Notes: generated from the sequence alone by a model not told the origin. Numbered from the stretch's first letter, positions 1 to 6,091 are shown. The stretch: DNA of 7,552 bases from Sphingomonadales bacterium (GCA_018067055.1 JAGPVK010000397.1:1-7552), one strand, 5' to 3'. Program-made: numbers and translations.

Positions 1-16
1 GGATGGTCCGCGTGAG

Positions 17-358
17 ATGTTTCCATGGTGTGCCGATTCAATCGCAATCCCGCTATTTGGAATGGCGGTCGCATTTCCCATTGTATTGGCGACGTTGATA
101 TTGTCAGGTTGGATTATTGCTCTGGCTTTTGGTGAATTGCCTGTTGGATTGGTCATTTGGAATGATCAGCAAAAAACAAAGAGCTGGGTGGTCACGATTT
201 TTTTCGGGATCATATTTTTGATCATCGGATTTTTCATTTATGACACGTCAGCGACGGCTGATTTCATTACTATATTTTCCGGTATATTGGCATTGTATCT
301 GACCTTGGCGACACGCGCAGCTTTATTGGCTCCTTGCGCAGAAGGCGTTGAGAGTTAG
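17..358 (+). CDS. Small membrane protein of unknown function, possibly 5'-truncated
   Basis: This encodes 113 residues, mostly hydrophobic, with likely membrane segments near residues 8-38, 57-75 and 83-105 and short polar loops between (for example NDQQKTKS at 49-56). I recognise no family motif and cannot name a function. The reading frame stays open through the five codons to the left edge, and no convincing ribosome binding site precedes the ATG at 17, so the true start may lie outside the window. My hand count for bases 1-360 is 161 G+C, about 45%, clearly lower than the following genes. That suggests recent acquisition or a fast-evolving orphan. It is followed by a paired-hairpin repeat, not by an obvious U-tailed terminator. 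Coding status is probable because of the coherent hydrophobic pattern and the lack of any competing frame. Confidence 0.6.
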   Translation: MFPWCADSIAIPLFGMAVAFPIVLATLILSGWIIALAFGELPVGLVIWNDQQKTKSWVVTIFFGIIFLIIGFFIYDTSATADFITIFSGILALYLTLATRAALLAPCAEGVES

Positions 359-376
359 AACTCTGTTTTTTCGCGT

Positions 377-478
377 CGTCACCCCAGCGAAGGCTGGGGC
401 CTAAACCGGTCCTGAACGGGGGCAGGCCGTTTCCTCAATGCGCCTTTGGTTTGGGTGCCAGCCTGCGCTGGCATGACG
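377..478. repeat. Paired-hairpin intergenic repeat (REP/BIME-like, about 102 bp)
   Basis: Two short hairpins face each other in inverted orientation. Hairpin A has arms CCCCAGC (382-388) and GCTGGGG (393-399) around a GAAG loop. Hairpin B has arms TGCCAGC (456-462) and GCTGGCA (467-473) around a CTGC loop. The outer ends CGTCA (377-381) and TGACG (474-478) are complementary. The inner flanks CCTAAACC (400-407) and GGTTTGGG (448-455) also pair, with one U-G wobble. The whole element could therefore fold as a branched, cruciform-like structure. Similar CGTCA-headed hairpins are, from memory, common in sphingomonad intergenic regions, which resembles the REP/BIME class. No partner transposase (RAYT) is visible. 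It lies between two same-strand genes, and no uridine run follows either hairpin, so it is not a classical intrinsic terminator, though it could attenuate read-through. Confidence 0.75.
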
Positions 479-563
479 GGTTGCGCTGACTGAAACTGTC
501 AAACATCCTGTTTTAAATCCATCGAATCTTGCCAACGCTCCCAATCCCGATAGAAGCAACCCA

Positions 564-1184
564 ATGCTTGCCCCGATGCTCCCCTCCTTCCTGCTCGTCG
601 TTCTGCTGGTCGAACTGACGCCAGGCCCGAACATGGGTTGGCTGGCGCTGCTCAGTGCCAGCGAGGGCCGGCGCGCCGGTTTTGCGGCGATGGCGGGGAT
701 CGGCTTGGGGCTGGCGATTATCGCCGCGGCATCGGCTTTTGGGCTGGCCCAGCTGGCGCATCAGTCGGCGCTGGTTTTCGATCTGTTGCGATATGCCGGA
801 TCGGCCTTTCTGCTGTGGCTGGCGTGGGAGGCATGGATTGGAGATCGGGACGTTTCGCCGTCGAAAATCTATAGAGACGGCACGTCGGCAAAGCATTTCC
901 GGCGCGGCCTGATCATCAACCTGCTCAATCCGAAAGCGGCGGTATTCTTTATCGTCGTTCTGCCCGGCTATATTGTCGTCAGCCAGTCGGTGGCCATGCA
1001 GACCTTGCAACTGTCGGCCGCCTATGTCGCGATCGCTACGACGATTCATCTGATCATTGTCGTGTTCGCCGGAAAGGCGCATGGCTGGCTGACCAGCAGC
1101 CCATATGCAGCGCTGGTGCGCAAGGCCTTTGCGGTAATGCTCGCCCTGATTGCTCTGTGGTTTTTTGTAGAGACACTCGGTTAG
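564..1184 (+). CDS. LysE/RhtB-family amino-acid exporter
   Basis: This 206-residue inner-membrane protein is the usual length for the LysE/RhtB (amino acid and metabolite efflux) family. It carries the family signature LTPGPNM at residues 18-24 in the first helix, then a Gly/Ala-rich second helix, the LRYAGSAFLLWLAWEAW segment, and the second-half motif RRGLIINLLNPKAAVFF before the C-terminal helices. Family members export amino acids such as lysine, homoserine, threonine or leucine using the proton gradient; the substrate cannot be read from this sequence. The start is uncertain: ATG 564 has only a weak AGAAG upstream (552-556), and ATG 576 is an in-frame alternative that keeps the signature. 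No adjacent Lrp- or LysR-type regulator is present, so control is unknown. It converges on the exported-protein gene ending at 1261. Confidence 0.9.
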   Translation: MLAPMLPSFLLVVLLVELTPGPNMGWLALLSASEGRRAGFAAMAGIGLGLAIIAAASAFGLAQLAHQSALVFDLLRYAGSAFLLWLAWEAWIGDRDVSPSKIYRDGTSAKHFRRGLIINLLNPKAAVFFIVVLPGYIVVSQSVAMQTLQLSAAYVAIATTIHLIIVVFAGKAHGWLTSSPYAALVRKAFAVMLALIALWFFVETLG

Positions 1185-1233
1185 CCAACGCATCGTTATC
1201 TGCAGGTTATCAAAAGCGATTCATCCTGGCCTT

Positions 1234-1257
1234 GTCGATGATTGGCAAAATCTCGAC
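1234..1257. terminator. Possible bidirectional terminator hairpin
   Basis: Between two convergent genes, GTCGA (1234-1238) and GATT (1240-1243) pair with AATC (1249-1252) and TCGAC (1253-1257). This gives nine base pairs with one bulged T (1239) and a GGCAA loop. There is no uridine run on either side, so termination is inferred mainly from position between the stop codons at 1184 and 1261. Confidence 0.35.
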
Positions 1258-1260
1258 GCT

Positions 1261-1773
1261 TCAGGATTCCGAAGGCGAGGGTAAACATCCTTGGCCGACT
1301 GCGATTCCCTTCAGGAAACTGCGGCGGGCAAATCCCGCTGACATGGCTTTCAGATAGCGTTGTTCGGCCGCATTGGCGCCGGTGACTTCGCGCAGCACCC
1401 CGCGAAACGGGATGAAACTGCCCAACATGCCGCCAGCCACCCGGCTGACGCCGCGTTCGCGTTTTTCAGCCCGGGAAAGCTTGGGAGATTCATTGACATC
1501 GGGACCAAGCATTGGCCGAAGACTGGCAATTTCGGTGGTGATCGCGCGGCAACCACGGATGCCGGTGAGATCATAAGGCGCTTTCTGGATTTCCAGCAGC
1601 CGCGGCGGAATCTCGTCCTGCTTGAGATTCAGATCCTTGGCCGGCTGGGTCACCGCATGTTCCATATGATTGACCATCGGCTGTTCAACATTCGGCGCTT
1701 CCGCCCGCAGGGGCTGCAAGCCCAGTGTCAGCGTTGCAAGGCTGAACATTGCAGCATATCGGGTTATCACCAT
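1261..1773 (-). CDS. Exported protein of unknown function, paralogue of its upstream neighbour
   Basis: This encodes 170 residues when read from the ATG at 1773. The frame extends to 1845, but ATG 1773 is preferred because AGGGAG sits 7 nt upstream and a Sec-type signal peptide follows directly (MVITRYAAMFSLATLTLGL, likely cleaved after AEA near residue 26). The mature part has a conserved core at about residues 54-163: IQKAPYDLTG, a Cys at 75, LGPDVNE, a KR-rich stretch, then RVAGGMLGSFIPFRG and EVTGANA, ending FLKG and Cys 163. The Gly-rich hydrophobic stretch before EVTGANA resembles a glycine-zipper segment that could insert in or pack against a membrane. The two Cys residues, shared with the paralogue, could form a disulfide in the periplasm. 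I do not recognise a named family. It is probably co-transcribed as the last gene after lldD and the first paralogue (31-bp gap). Confidence 0.8.
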   Translation of the reverse strand: MVITRYAAMFSLATLTLGLQPLRAEAPNVEQPMVNHMEHAVTQPAKDLNLKQDEIPPRLLEIQKAPYDLTGIRGCRAITTEIASLRPMLGPDVNESPKLSRAEKRERGVSRVAGGMLGSFIPFRGVLREVTGANAAEQRYLKAMSAGFARRSFLKGIAVGQGCLPSPSES

Positions 1774-1780
1774 GATGTTT

Positions 1781-1786
1781 CTCCCT
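1781..1786 (-). promoter_or_regulatory. Ribosome binding site that fixes the start at 1773
   Basis: On the minus strand AGGGAG lies 7 nt before ATG 1773. The longer reading to 1845 would overlap the end of the preceding gene and place a polar, His-rich stretch ahead of the signal peptide, so the shorter start is favoured. Confidence 0.6.
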
Positions 1787-1804
1787 TGTTGCCCCCAAGG
1801 TTGA

Positions 1805-2293
1805 TTATGGTCGTGCAGGTGCCTTGCATCCCTTTTGCAGGCCAACGCCCTTCAGAAAGCCGCGCCGAACGGTACCGGCATAGACGGCTTCGTTATAGCG
1901 TCGCCGCTCCGCATTGGCACCAGTGACTTCGCCGATGATGCCGCCAAACGGGATGATCGAACCGATCGCACTTCCCGCCACGCGCGCGGCGGTTTGTTCG
2001 CGTTTCTTGCCCAGGCTCTTGTCTACCTGCTCATTGACATCGGGGCCCAGAACTTCGTTGAGCTCACGCACTTCCGCAATGATTGCGGCGCACCTGTTCA
2101 TGCCGATCAATGAATAAGGAGCGTCCTGAATATCCTTCAGCTTCTGGGGTACTTCCTTGCCGTCAAATGGCTCGGTGACCCTGTTACCGGCCGATTCGAG
2201 CGTTGAATCCTGTTTCGCACCCGATTGTGCCAGTGCAGCGGAATTCAGAGTGGTGGCGAGCAACAGCAAGCAGCCTAAGTGCATCTTTTTCAT
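1805..2293 (-). CDS. Exported protein of unknown function, tandem paralogue
   Basis: This encodes 162 residues with a clear Sec signal peptide (MKKMHLGCLLLLATTLNSAA, likely cleavage after ALA at about residue 22). Cys 8 sits too early in the hydrophobic core for a normal lipobox, so a lipoprotein is unlikely. The core at residues 47-156 aligns without gaps to the downstream protein, with 56 of 110 identical positions by hand count. Shared features are IQ-APY-L-G, Cys 68, LGPDVNE, a KRE stretch, RVAG followed by a Gly-rich SIIPFGGIIG segment, EVTGANA, RR-FLKG and Cys 156. The start is supported by AGAGGA 7 nt upstream. It begins 24 bp after the lldD stop codon, consistent with an lldD operon. 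Function is unknown; a periplasmic or envelope-associated role is inferred from the signal peptide and the glycine-rich segment. Confidence 0.85.
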   Translation of the reverse strand: MKKMHLGCLLLLATTLNSAALAQSGAKQDSTLESAGNRVTEPFDGKEVPQKLKDIQDAPYSLIGMNRCAAIIAEVRELNEVLGPDVNEQVDKSLGKKREQTAARVAGSAIGSIIPFGGIIGEVTGANAERRRYNEAVYAGTVRRGFLKGVGLQKGCKAPARP

Positions 2294-2317
2294 GGTTTAA
2301 TCCTCTGAACGCGCGGG

Positions 2318-3466
2318 TTACCGAAAGCGAAGATTGTCGCGGTTCAATTGATCAACCGCCGTGACGCCCATAAGTTTCATGTCGCGTTCGATTTCAGCTT
2401 GCAGCAAAGAAAGGATTCGCTCAACCCCGGGCTGTCCTGCAGCTGCCAGAGCGTAAAGATAGAGACGCCCGCCGGAGCAGGCCTTGGCACCGACGCTGAG
2501 TGCTTTCAGCACATGGCTGCCGCGGGTGATGCCGCCATCGCAGATCACGTCCAGCCTGTCGCCAACCGCATCGCAAATCTCGGCGAGCTGATCAAATGGT
2601 GCGCGGCTGCCATCCAGTTGCCGGCCGCCATGGTTGGAAACCATGATCGCGGTTGCGCCGATATCGACGGCGCGCCTGGCGTCGGCAACCGACATGATTC
2701 CTTTCAGGCAAAATTCGCCGCCCCAGTCCTTGGCAATTTCCTCGGCCATCGCCCAGTCGAGCGACTGGTCGAGCATGTTGGTGAAATAGTCGGCGACGGA
2801 ATTGGGCACGCTGCTGCCTTCCGACACATGGTCCTTCAGGTTGGACAGCTCGAACTTCTCGCGCAACATGTAATTCAGGCCCCATGCGGGTTTCGCCGCA
2901 TAGCTCCAGAAGCTGGTCGGGGTGATCCGGGGCGGGCTGGTGAAGCCCGAACGCAGGCAGCGCTCGCGATTGCCGCCGACAATCGTATCCACCGTGAGCG
3001 TTAGCGCGTCGAATTTTGCCGCCTTGCAGCGCTCGACCATCGACCGGTTGAGATCCTTGTCCTTGTGAACATAGAGCTGGAACATTTTTGGCGTGCTGAT
3101 GCTCGAGCCAATTTCCTCGATACTCACCGTGGCCAGCGAGGAAATGCCGAAAAAAGTTCCGAATTTCTCTGCCGCCCGGGCAACGGCGCGCTCGCCCTGC
3201 CAGTGGAACAGGCGCTGCAGTGCGGTGGGGGAGAGGAACAGCGGCATCGCCAGCTTCTGTCCCATCACCGTCGTGCTCATGTCGATCGTCTCGACCCCGG
3301 TGAGTACATTGGGCACCAGATCGCAGCGTTCATAGGCGGTGGTGTTGCGTCGCCGGGTCACCTCGTCGTCCGCTGCGCCGTCAATATAGTCAAATATCGG
3401 AAAGGGCAGACGTTTTCTGGCAAGCGCCCGAAAGTCATTCACATTGTGGCAATCCGAGATATTCAT
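2318..3466 (-). CDS. lldD: FMN-dependent L-lactate dehydrogenase / alpha-hydroxy-acid oxidase family
   Basis: This 382-residue protein belongs to the FMN-dependent alpha-hydroxy-acid dehydrogenase family, a TIM barrel that oxidises L-lactate (or a related 2-hydroxy acid) to pyruvate and passes electrons to the respiratory chain. Recognisable sites, numbered from ATG 3466, are Tyr27 in FDYIDGAADDE, Tyr132 in FQLYVHKD, Asp160 in TLTVDT, Lys255 in CLKGI, the catalytic His279 and substrate-binding Arg282 in SNHGGRQLDGSRAPF, and the phosphate-binding DGGITRG and GGR (Arg334) loops. There is no cytochrome b2 domain. The LYALAAAGQPGV tail is closer to bacterial LldD than to glycolate oxidases, but exact substrate is inferred. 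ATG 3466 has AAAGG 5 nt upstream and gives the usual N-terminus (MNISDCHNVNDFR); ATG 3505 is an in-frame alternative adding 13 residues. It is probably the first gene of a three-gene operon and is divergent from creD. No LldR-type regulator or lactate permease is in the window. Confidence 0.92.
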   Translation of the reverse strand: MNISDCHNVNDFRALARKRLPFPIFDYIDGAADDEVTRRRNTTAYERCDLVPNVLTGVETIDMSTTVMGQKLAMPLFLSPTALQRLFHWQGERAVARAAEKFGTFFGISSLATVSIEEIGSSISTPKMFQLYVHKDKDLNRSMVERCKAAKFDALTLTVDTIVGGNRERCLRSGFTSPPRITPTSFWSYAAKPAWGLNYMLREKFELSNLKDHVSEGSSVPNSVADYFTNMLDQSLDWAMAEEIAKDWGGEFCLKGIMSVADARRAVDIGATAIMVSNHGGRQLDGSRAPFDQLAEICDAVGDRLDVICDGGITRGSHVLKALSVGAKACSGGRLYLYALAAAGQPGVERILSLLQAEIERDMKLMGVTAVDQLNRDNLRFR

Positions 3467-3471
3467 AACAG

Positions 3472-3476
3472 CCTTT
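3472..3476 (-). promoter_or_regulatory. Ribosome binding site favouring the lldD start at 3466
   Basis: AAAGG on the minus strand is 5 nt before ATG 3466, while the upstream candidate ATG 3505 has only a weak GGTGAG. Family N-termini usually begin just before the SDCHNxxDFR motif, which fits 3466. Confidence 0.5.
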
Positions 3477-3508
3477 CGATTCGGCGCAGGTGTGCCTCTG
3501 TTCATCGT

Positions 3509-3526
3509 GGCTCACCGCGGTGGACC
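3509..3526. promoter_or_regulatory. Imperfect palindrome in the lldD/creD divergent region
   Basis: A perfect 10-bp palindrome CACCGCGGTG (3513-3522) sits inside an 18-bp imperfect one (GG at 3509-3510 pairing with CC at 3525-3526, two mismatched pairs between). It lies in the region between the lldD and creD starts, where a shared operator could be. No matching regulator is known to me, and a GC-rich palindrome this short can arise by chance. Confidence 0.25.
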
Positions 3527-3576
3527 GGAGCGACTCTAGACGATCACGCGCGTCTCGCAAGCAACCTTTGTTGCTC

Positions 3577-3587
3577 AGGAGAGAGGG
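3577..3587 (+). promoter_or_regulatory. Purine-rich ribosome binding site for creD
   Basis: AGGAGAGAGGG ends 7 nt before ATG 3595. The frame is open back to an ATG at 3490, but that reading would overlap the start region of the divergent lldD and add a basic, non-conserved 35-residue leader. The strong site fixes the start at 3595. Confidence 0.7.
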
Positions 3588-3594
3588 AAATATC

Positions 3595-5013
3595 ATGACG
3601 GAAATATATCAAGATGAACCGGAACCAGCCAAACCGGAGCGCTCGCCGGGCGGGAAATTTCTGATGGTTTTGCTGATGGGTTTTTTGCTGACGATCCCGT
3701 TGTTCGTCACCTGGCTGCTGGTCTATGATCGGCAGAACCAGAGCGAAACCGCCCAGCAAAGCATCGTGTCGGGCTGGGGCGGCGAACAGGTATTTGCCGG
3801 GCCGAAGCTGGTTTTGCCTTATACCGCCCGCGTGCAGGAAACGGTTGAGCAGGACGGGAAAGCCGTGACCAGAACCAACATGGTCAAGCGCGAGCTTTTT
3901 CTGGCGCCGCAGACCGTGAAGCTGGACAGCAGGCTGAAGACCCAGACCAAGAAACGCGCCATTTATGAAGTGGTGGTTTATGACAGCAGCATATCCGGCG
4001 CCGCCCAGTTCAAGCTGCCCGATGATTTCAAACGCAATGGCATCGCGATCGAGGATATTGATTTCGCGGCGGCGGAGCTGCGCTTCGGATTGTCGGACGC
4101 GCGCGGATTGGCCGGTGACAACAGGGTTTCGGTCGATGGCCAGCCGCTGACGCTGAAGCCTGGCAAGGGTCTGGGAGAAACCGGCAATAGCGGCTTCTTT
4201 GCATGGGTCGACGCGACCAAGCTGATTGATGGCGCGCTGGATGCGGATTTTGCGATCCGGTTCAAGGGCAATCAGAGCCTGACCATCGCGCCGCATGCCG
4301 GGCAGACCATATGGACGGTCAGGTCAGAATGGCCACATCCCAGCTTCACGGGCAGTTTTCTTCCGGAAATCGAGCAGACCAAGGTGACGGCAGAGGGGTT
4401 TGAAGCACAATATTTGATCACCAATCTGGCGCTGGGAACGTCACTGGTTGTTACCGATGCGGGTCAGCAGGTGTCCCCGCAATCGGCGATTGAAGCGGGC
4501 TATCGAGAGCCGACGGTCGGCGGCGTTGCGGCCAGCGCTACGGTCGGGCTGATCCAGCCGGTCGATGTCTATGGACAGGTGGACCGGGCCGCCAAATATG
4601 GTTTTCTGATCATCGGCTTCACCTTTGTCGCGTTTCTGCTGTTTGATCTGATCGGCGGGGTCCGGATATCCTCGGTGCAATATATATTGATCGGGGCGGC
4701 GCTGGTGCTGTTCTTCGTGCTGTTGCTCGCCTTTGCCGAGATACTCGGATTTGCGCTGGCCTATGTGGCGGCATCGATGGCGACCATCGGTCTGATCACC
4801 GCTTATTCGGCTTCGGTCCTGTCGAGCTGGCGGCGGGCCTCGCTGGTCGGTGGTTTGCTTGCCGGCCTTTATGGCGCGATCTACATATTGCTCAGCCTCG
4901 AAGCTTATTCGCTGCTGATCGGATCGCTGCTGGTGTTCGCGGCGCTGGCTGGCGTGATGTTCGTGACCCGGCGACTGGACTGGTCGAGCAGCCTGATCCG
5001 AACGAAGGCATAG
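3595..5013 (+). CDS. creD: CreD-family inner-membrane protein
   Basis: This 472-residue protein has the CreD family layout. A short cytoplasmic tail leads to one membrane helix at about residues 21-44. A large periplasmic domain follows (about 45-330), containing the family motif RSEWPHPSFTGSFLP at 243-257. A run of helices ends the protein (about 333-353, 360-383, 385-405, 414-434, 436-456), beginning RAAKYGFLIIGFTFVAFLLF and closing with the typical LLIGSLLVFAALAGVMFVTRRLDW. E. coli CreD, about 450 residues, is controlled by the CreBC two-component system and affects envelope integrity, colicin E2 tolerance and, in other species, beta-lactam response; its biochemical activity is not settled. 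Here no creB or creC is adjacent, so its regulation must come from elsewhere. It is divergent from lldD and convergent with the metallopeptidase gene, with a strong hairpin just after its stop codon. Confidence 0.93.
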   Translation: MTEIYQDEPEPAKPERSPGGKFLMVLLMGFLLTIPLFVTWLLVYDRQNQSETAQQSIVSGWGGEQVFAGPKLVLPYTARVQETVEQDGKAVTRTNMVKRELFLAPQTVKLDSRLKTQTKKRAIYEVVVYDSSISGAAQFKLPDDFKRNGIAIEDIDFAAAELRFGLSDARGLAGDNRVSVDGQPLTLKPGKGLGETGNSGFFAWVDATKLIDGALDADFAIRFKGNQSLTIAPHAGQTIWTVRSEWPHPSFTGSFLPEIEQTKVTAEGFEAQYLITNLALGTSLVVTDAGQQVSPQSAIEAGYREPTVGGVAASATVGLIQPVDVYGQVDRAAKYGFLIIGFTFVAFLLFDLIGGVRISSVQYILIGAALVLFFVLLLAFAEILGFALAYVAASMATIGLITAYSASVLSSWRRASLVGGLLAGLYGAIYILLSLEAYSLLIGSLLVFAALAGVMFVTRRLDWSSSLIRTKA

Positions 5014-5020
5014 TCAATGA

Positions 5021-5049
5021 ACAGGCTCCGGCGTCGCGCCGGAGCCTGT
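5021..5049. terminator. Bidirectional terminator hairpin between creD and the metallopeptidase gene
   Basis: ACAGGCTCCGGCG (5021-5033) and CGCCGGAGCCTGT (5037-5049) form a perfect 13-bp stem with a 3-nt TCG loop. Outside it, CAAT (5015-5018) can pair with ATTG (5050-5053) after a two-base bulge, and TAG (5011-5013, the creD stop) with CTA (5054-5056, the complement of the metallopeptidase stop). The hairpin fills the 40-bp gap between convergent genes and can serve both. There is no long uridine run on either strand. Confidence 0.8.
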
Positions 5050-5053
5050 ATTG

Positions 5054-5965
5054 CTAGACAGCCCCTCTGGCAAACGTATCGCACGCCGCCGGATCACCGG
5101 TCTGGAGACCCTTGCGGAGCCAAGCCATGCGCTGCTCGGAACTGCCGTGGGTGAACATGCTTTCGACCGGTCGCTGGCCGGCTCCGCGCATCAGCGTATC
5201 ATCGCCGATCGCGTGGGCGGCGTTCAACCCTTCCTCGACATCACCCGGTTCCATACGGTCGGCATTTTGCGCCGCCCACACCCCGGCGTAGCAGTCCGCC
5301 TGCAATTCCATCCGCACCTGCAGGGCGTTGCCTTCGGCCTTGCTGGCGGTGCGCTGGGCGTCGCGAACCTGGTCGGCGATGCCGGTCAGATTCTGGATAT
5401 GGTGGCCGATTTCATGCGCGATCACATAGGCTTGGGCAAAATCACCCTTGGCCCCCAACCGGGTCGACATTTCATTGAAAAAGCTGGTGTCGAGATAGAC
5501 GCCCTGATCCGCCGGGCAATAGAATGGCCCCATCGCGGACTGTGCGGCGCCGCAGCCCGATTGACCGGACTGGTCGTAAAAGGTGAGGGTGGCTGGCTGA
5601 TAGCTTTTGCCCTGCTGCTGGAACAATTTGGCCCAGGTCTGTTCGGTCGAGGCAAGGACCTGGCAGGCGAATCGCTCCTCCTGCGTATCGCAGGCGACAT
5701 TGGCGCCCGAACCTTGCGACTGGAATCCACCGGCACCGGTACCATCAGCCAGTTGCATGCCGCCGCCACTGAAATACATAAAGGCGAGCGCTGCCCCGCC
5801 GATCAGCAATATCGTGCCGCAGCCCAGTTTCCGGCCCAGCAGCATCGGCAGAAAACTGAGCAGCAAGCCCAGGCCTCCGCCGCCGCTTCCACCACCGAAA
5901 CTGCGGCCGCCACCGCGGCCCTGGTCGCGAACATTCTTGCTGGGGTCGAGATCGTCCAAACGCAT
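5054..5965 (-). CDS. ypfJ: YpfJ-type membrane-anchored zinc metallopeptidase
   Basis: This 303-residue protein belongs to the putative neutral zinc metallopeptidase family of E. coli YpfJ (about 287 residues). It starts with the typical MRLDDLDPSKNVRDQ, then a Gly-rich linker (about residues 16-33) and a membrane segment at about 47-69 (CGTILLIGGAALAFMYF), so the catalytic part should face the periplasm. The zinc motif HEIGHH has His184, Glu185 and His188; ELQADCYAG follows at 220-228, where Glu220 is a probable third ligand. Family landmarks also present are YCPADQGVYLD before the active site and SSEQRMAWLRKGLQTGD near the C-terminus. Substrates are not known for the family. ATG 5965 is chosen over in-frame starts at 6016 and 6004 because it has GAGGAG 6 nt upstream and begins at the conserved N-terminus. 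It is convergent with creD and divergent from bdhA. Confidence 0.93.
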   Translation of the reverse strand: MRLDDLDPSKNVRDQGRGGGRSFGGGSGGGGLGLLLSFLPMLLGRKLGCGTILLIGGAALAFMYFSGGGMQLADGTGAGGFQSQGSGANVACDTQEERFACQVLASTEQTWAKLFQQQGKSYQPATLTFYDQSGQSGCGAAQSAMGPFYCPADQGVYLDTSFFNEMSTRLGAKGDFAQAYVIAHEIGHHIQNLTGIADQVRDAQRTASKAEGNALQVRMELQADCYAGVWAAQNADRMEPGDVEEGLNAAHAIGDDTLMRGAGQRPVESMFTHGSSEQRMAWLRKGLQTGDPAACDTFARGAV

Positions 5966-5971
5966 GCTTAT

Positions 5972-5977
5972 CTCCTC
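5972..5977 (-). promoter_or_regulatory. Ribosome binding site fixing the metallopeptidase start at 5965
   Basis: GAGGAG on the minus strand is 6 nt before ATG 5965. The in-frame upstream ATGs at 6004 and 6016 lack such a site and would add a leader not typical of the family. Confidence 0.65.
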
Positions 5978-6029
5978 ATCATATTTCCAATTCGCCTGAT
6001 TCATGGAAAAGCGCAAGCATCGCCGATTT

Positions 6030-6041
6030 CTTTTACAAAAG
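6030..6041. promoter_or_regulatory. Short palindrome in the metallopeptidase/bdhA divergent region
   Basis: CTTTTACAAAAG consists of CTTTT and its complement AAAAG around a 2-nt centre. It lies between two divergent starts (5965 and 6092), a place where an operator or overlapping promoters could be. I could not assign convincing -35/-10 pairs for either direction, so a role is speculative. Confidence 0.2.
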
Positions 6042-6077
6042 CATTGCAGTCCGGTGCGACAGTTTTAAGGTCGCGGC

Positions 6078-6084
6078 AAAGGAG
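6078..6084 (+). promoter_or_regulatory. Ribosome binding site fixing the bdhA start at 6092
   Basis: AAAGGAG is 7 nt before ATG 6092. The reading frame is open far upstream (to about 5051) across the opposite-strand metallopeptidase gene, so this site is what separates the true dehydrogenase start from a spurious long fusion. An ATG at 6088 is out of frame. Confidence 0.75.
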
Positions 6085-6091
6085 AATATGC

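Noticed and set aside
377..478. Paired hairpins considered as a CRISPR fragment or as an intrinsic terminator of the first gene.
   Set aside because: There are only two units, inverted and not direct, with no regular spacers, so not CRISPR. No uridine run follows the stems, so not a classical terminator.
479..563. Possible sigma-70 promoter before the LysE-type gene, using TTTTAA at 511-516 as a -10 box.
   Set aside because: The nearest -35-like hexamers give spacers of about 15, 19 or 24 bp and match poorly, so I could not support a call.
513..1193. 226-codon minus-strand open frame opposite the LysE-type exporter.
   Set aside because: It is rich in Arg, Gln and His with no domain, as expected for the complement of a GC-rich membrane-protein gene; the plus-strand frame has clear family motifs.
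2348..3598. Plus-strand open frames of 218 and 177 codons opposite lldD.
   Set aside because: They are complements of lldD codons with no recognisable domain, while lldD has all expected active-site motifs.
3544..4296. 250-codon minus-strand open frame opposite creD.
   Set aside because: Composition is that of an antisense shadow, and no domain is visible; the creD frame is conserved along its length.
5051..6091. Long plus-strand open frame running in frame into the dehydrogenase, suggesting a 608-residue fusion protein.
   Set aside because: The first 347 codons lie opposite the well-supported metallopeptidase gene and read as low-complexity shadow sequence. A good ribosome binding site and the conserved SDR N-terminus fix the start at 6092.
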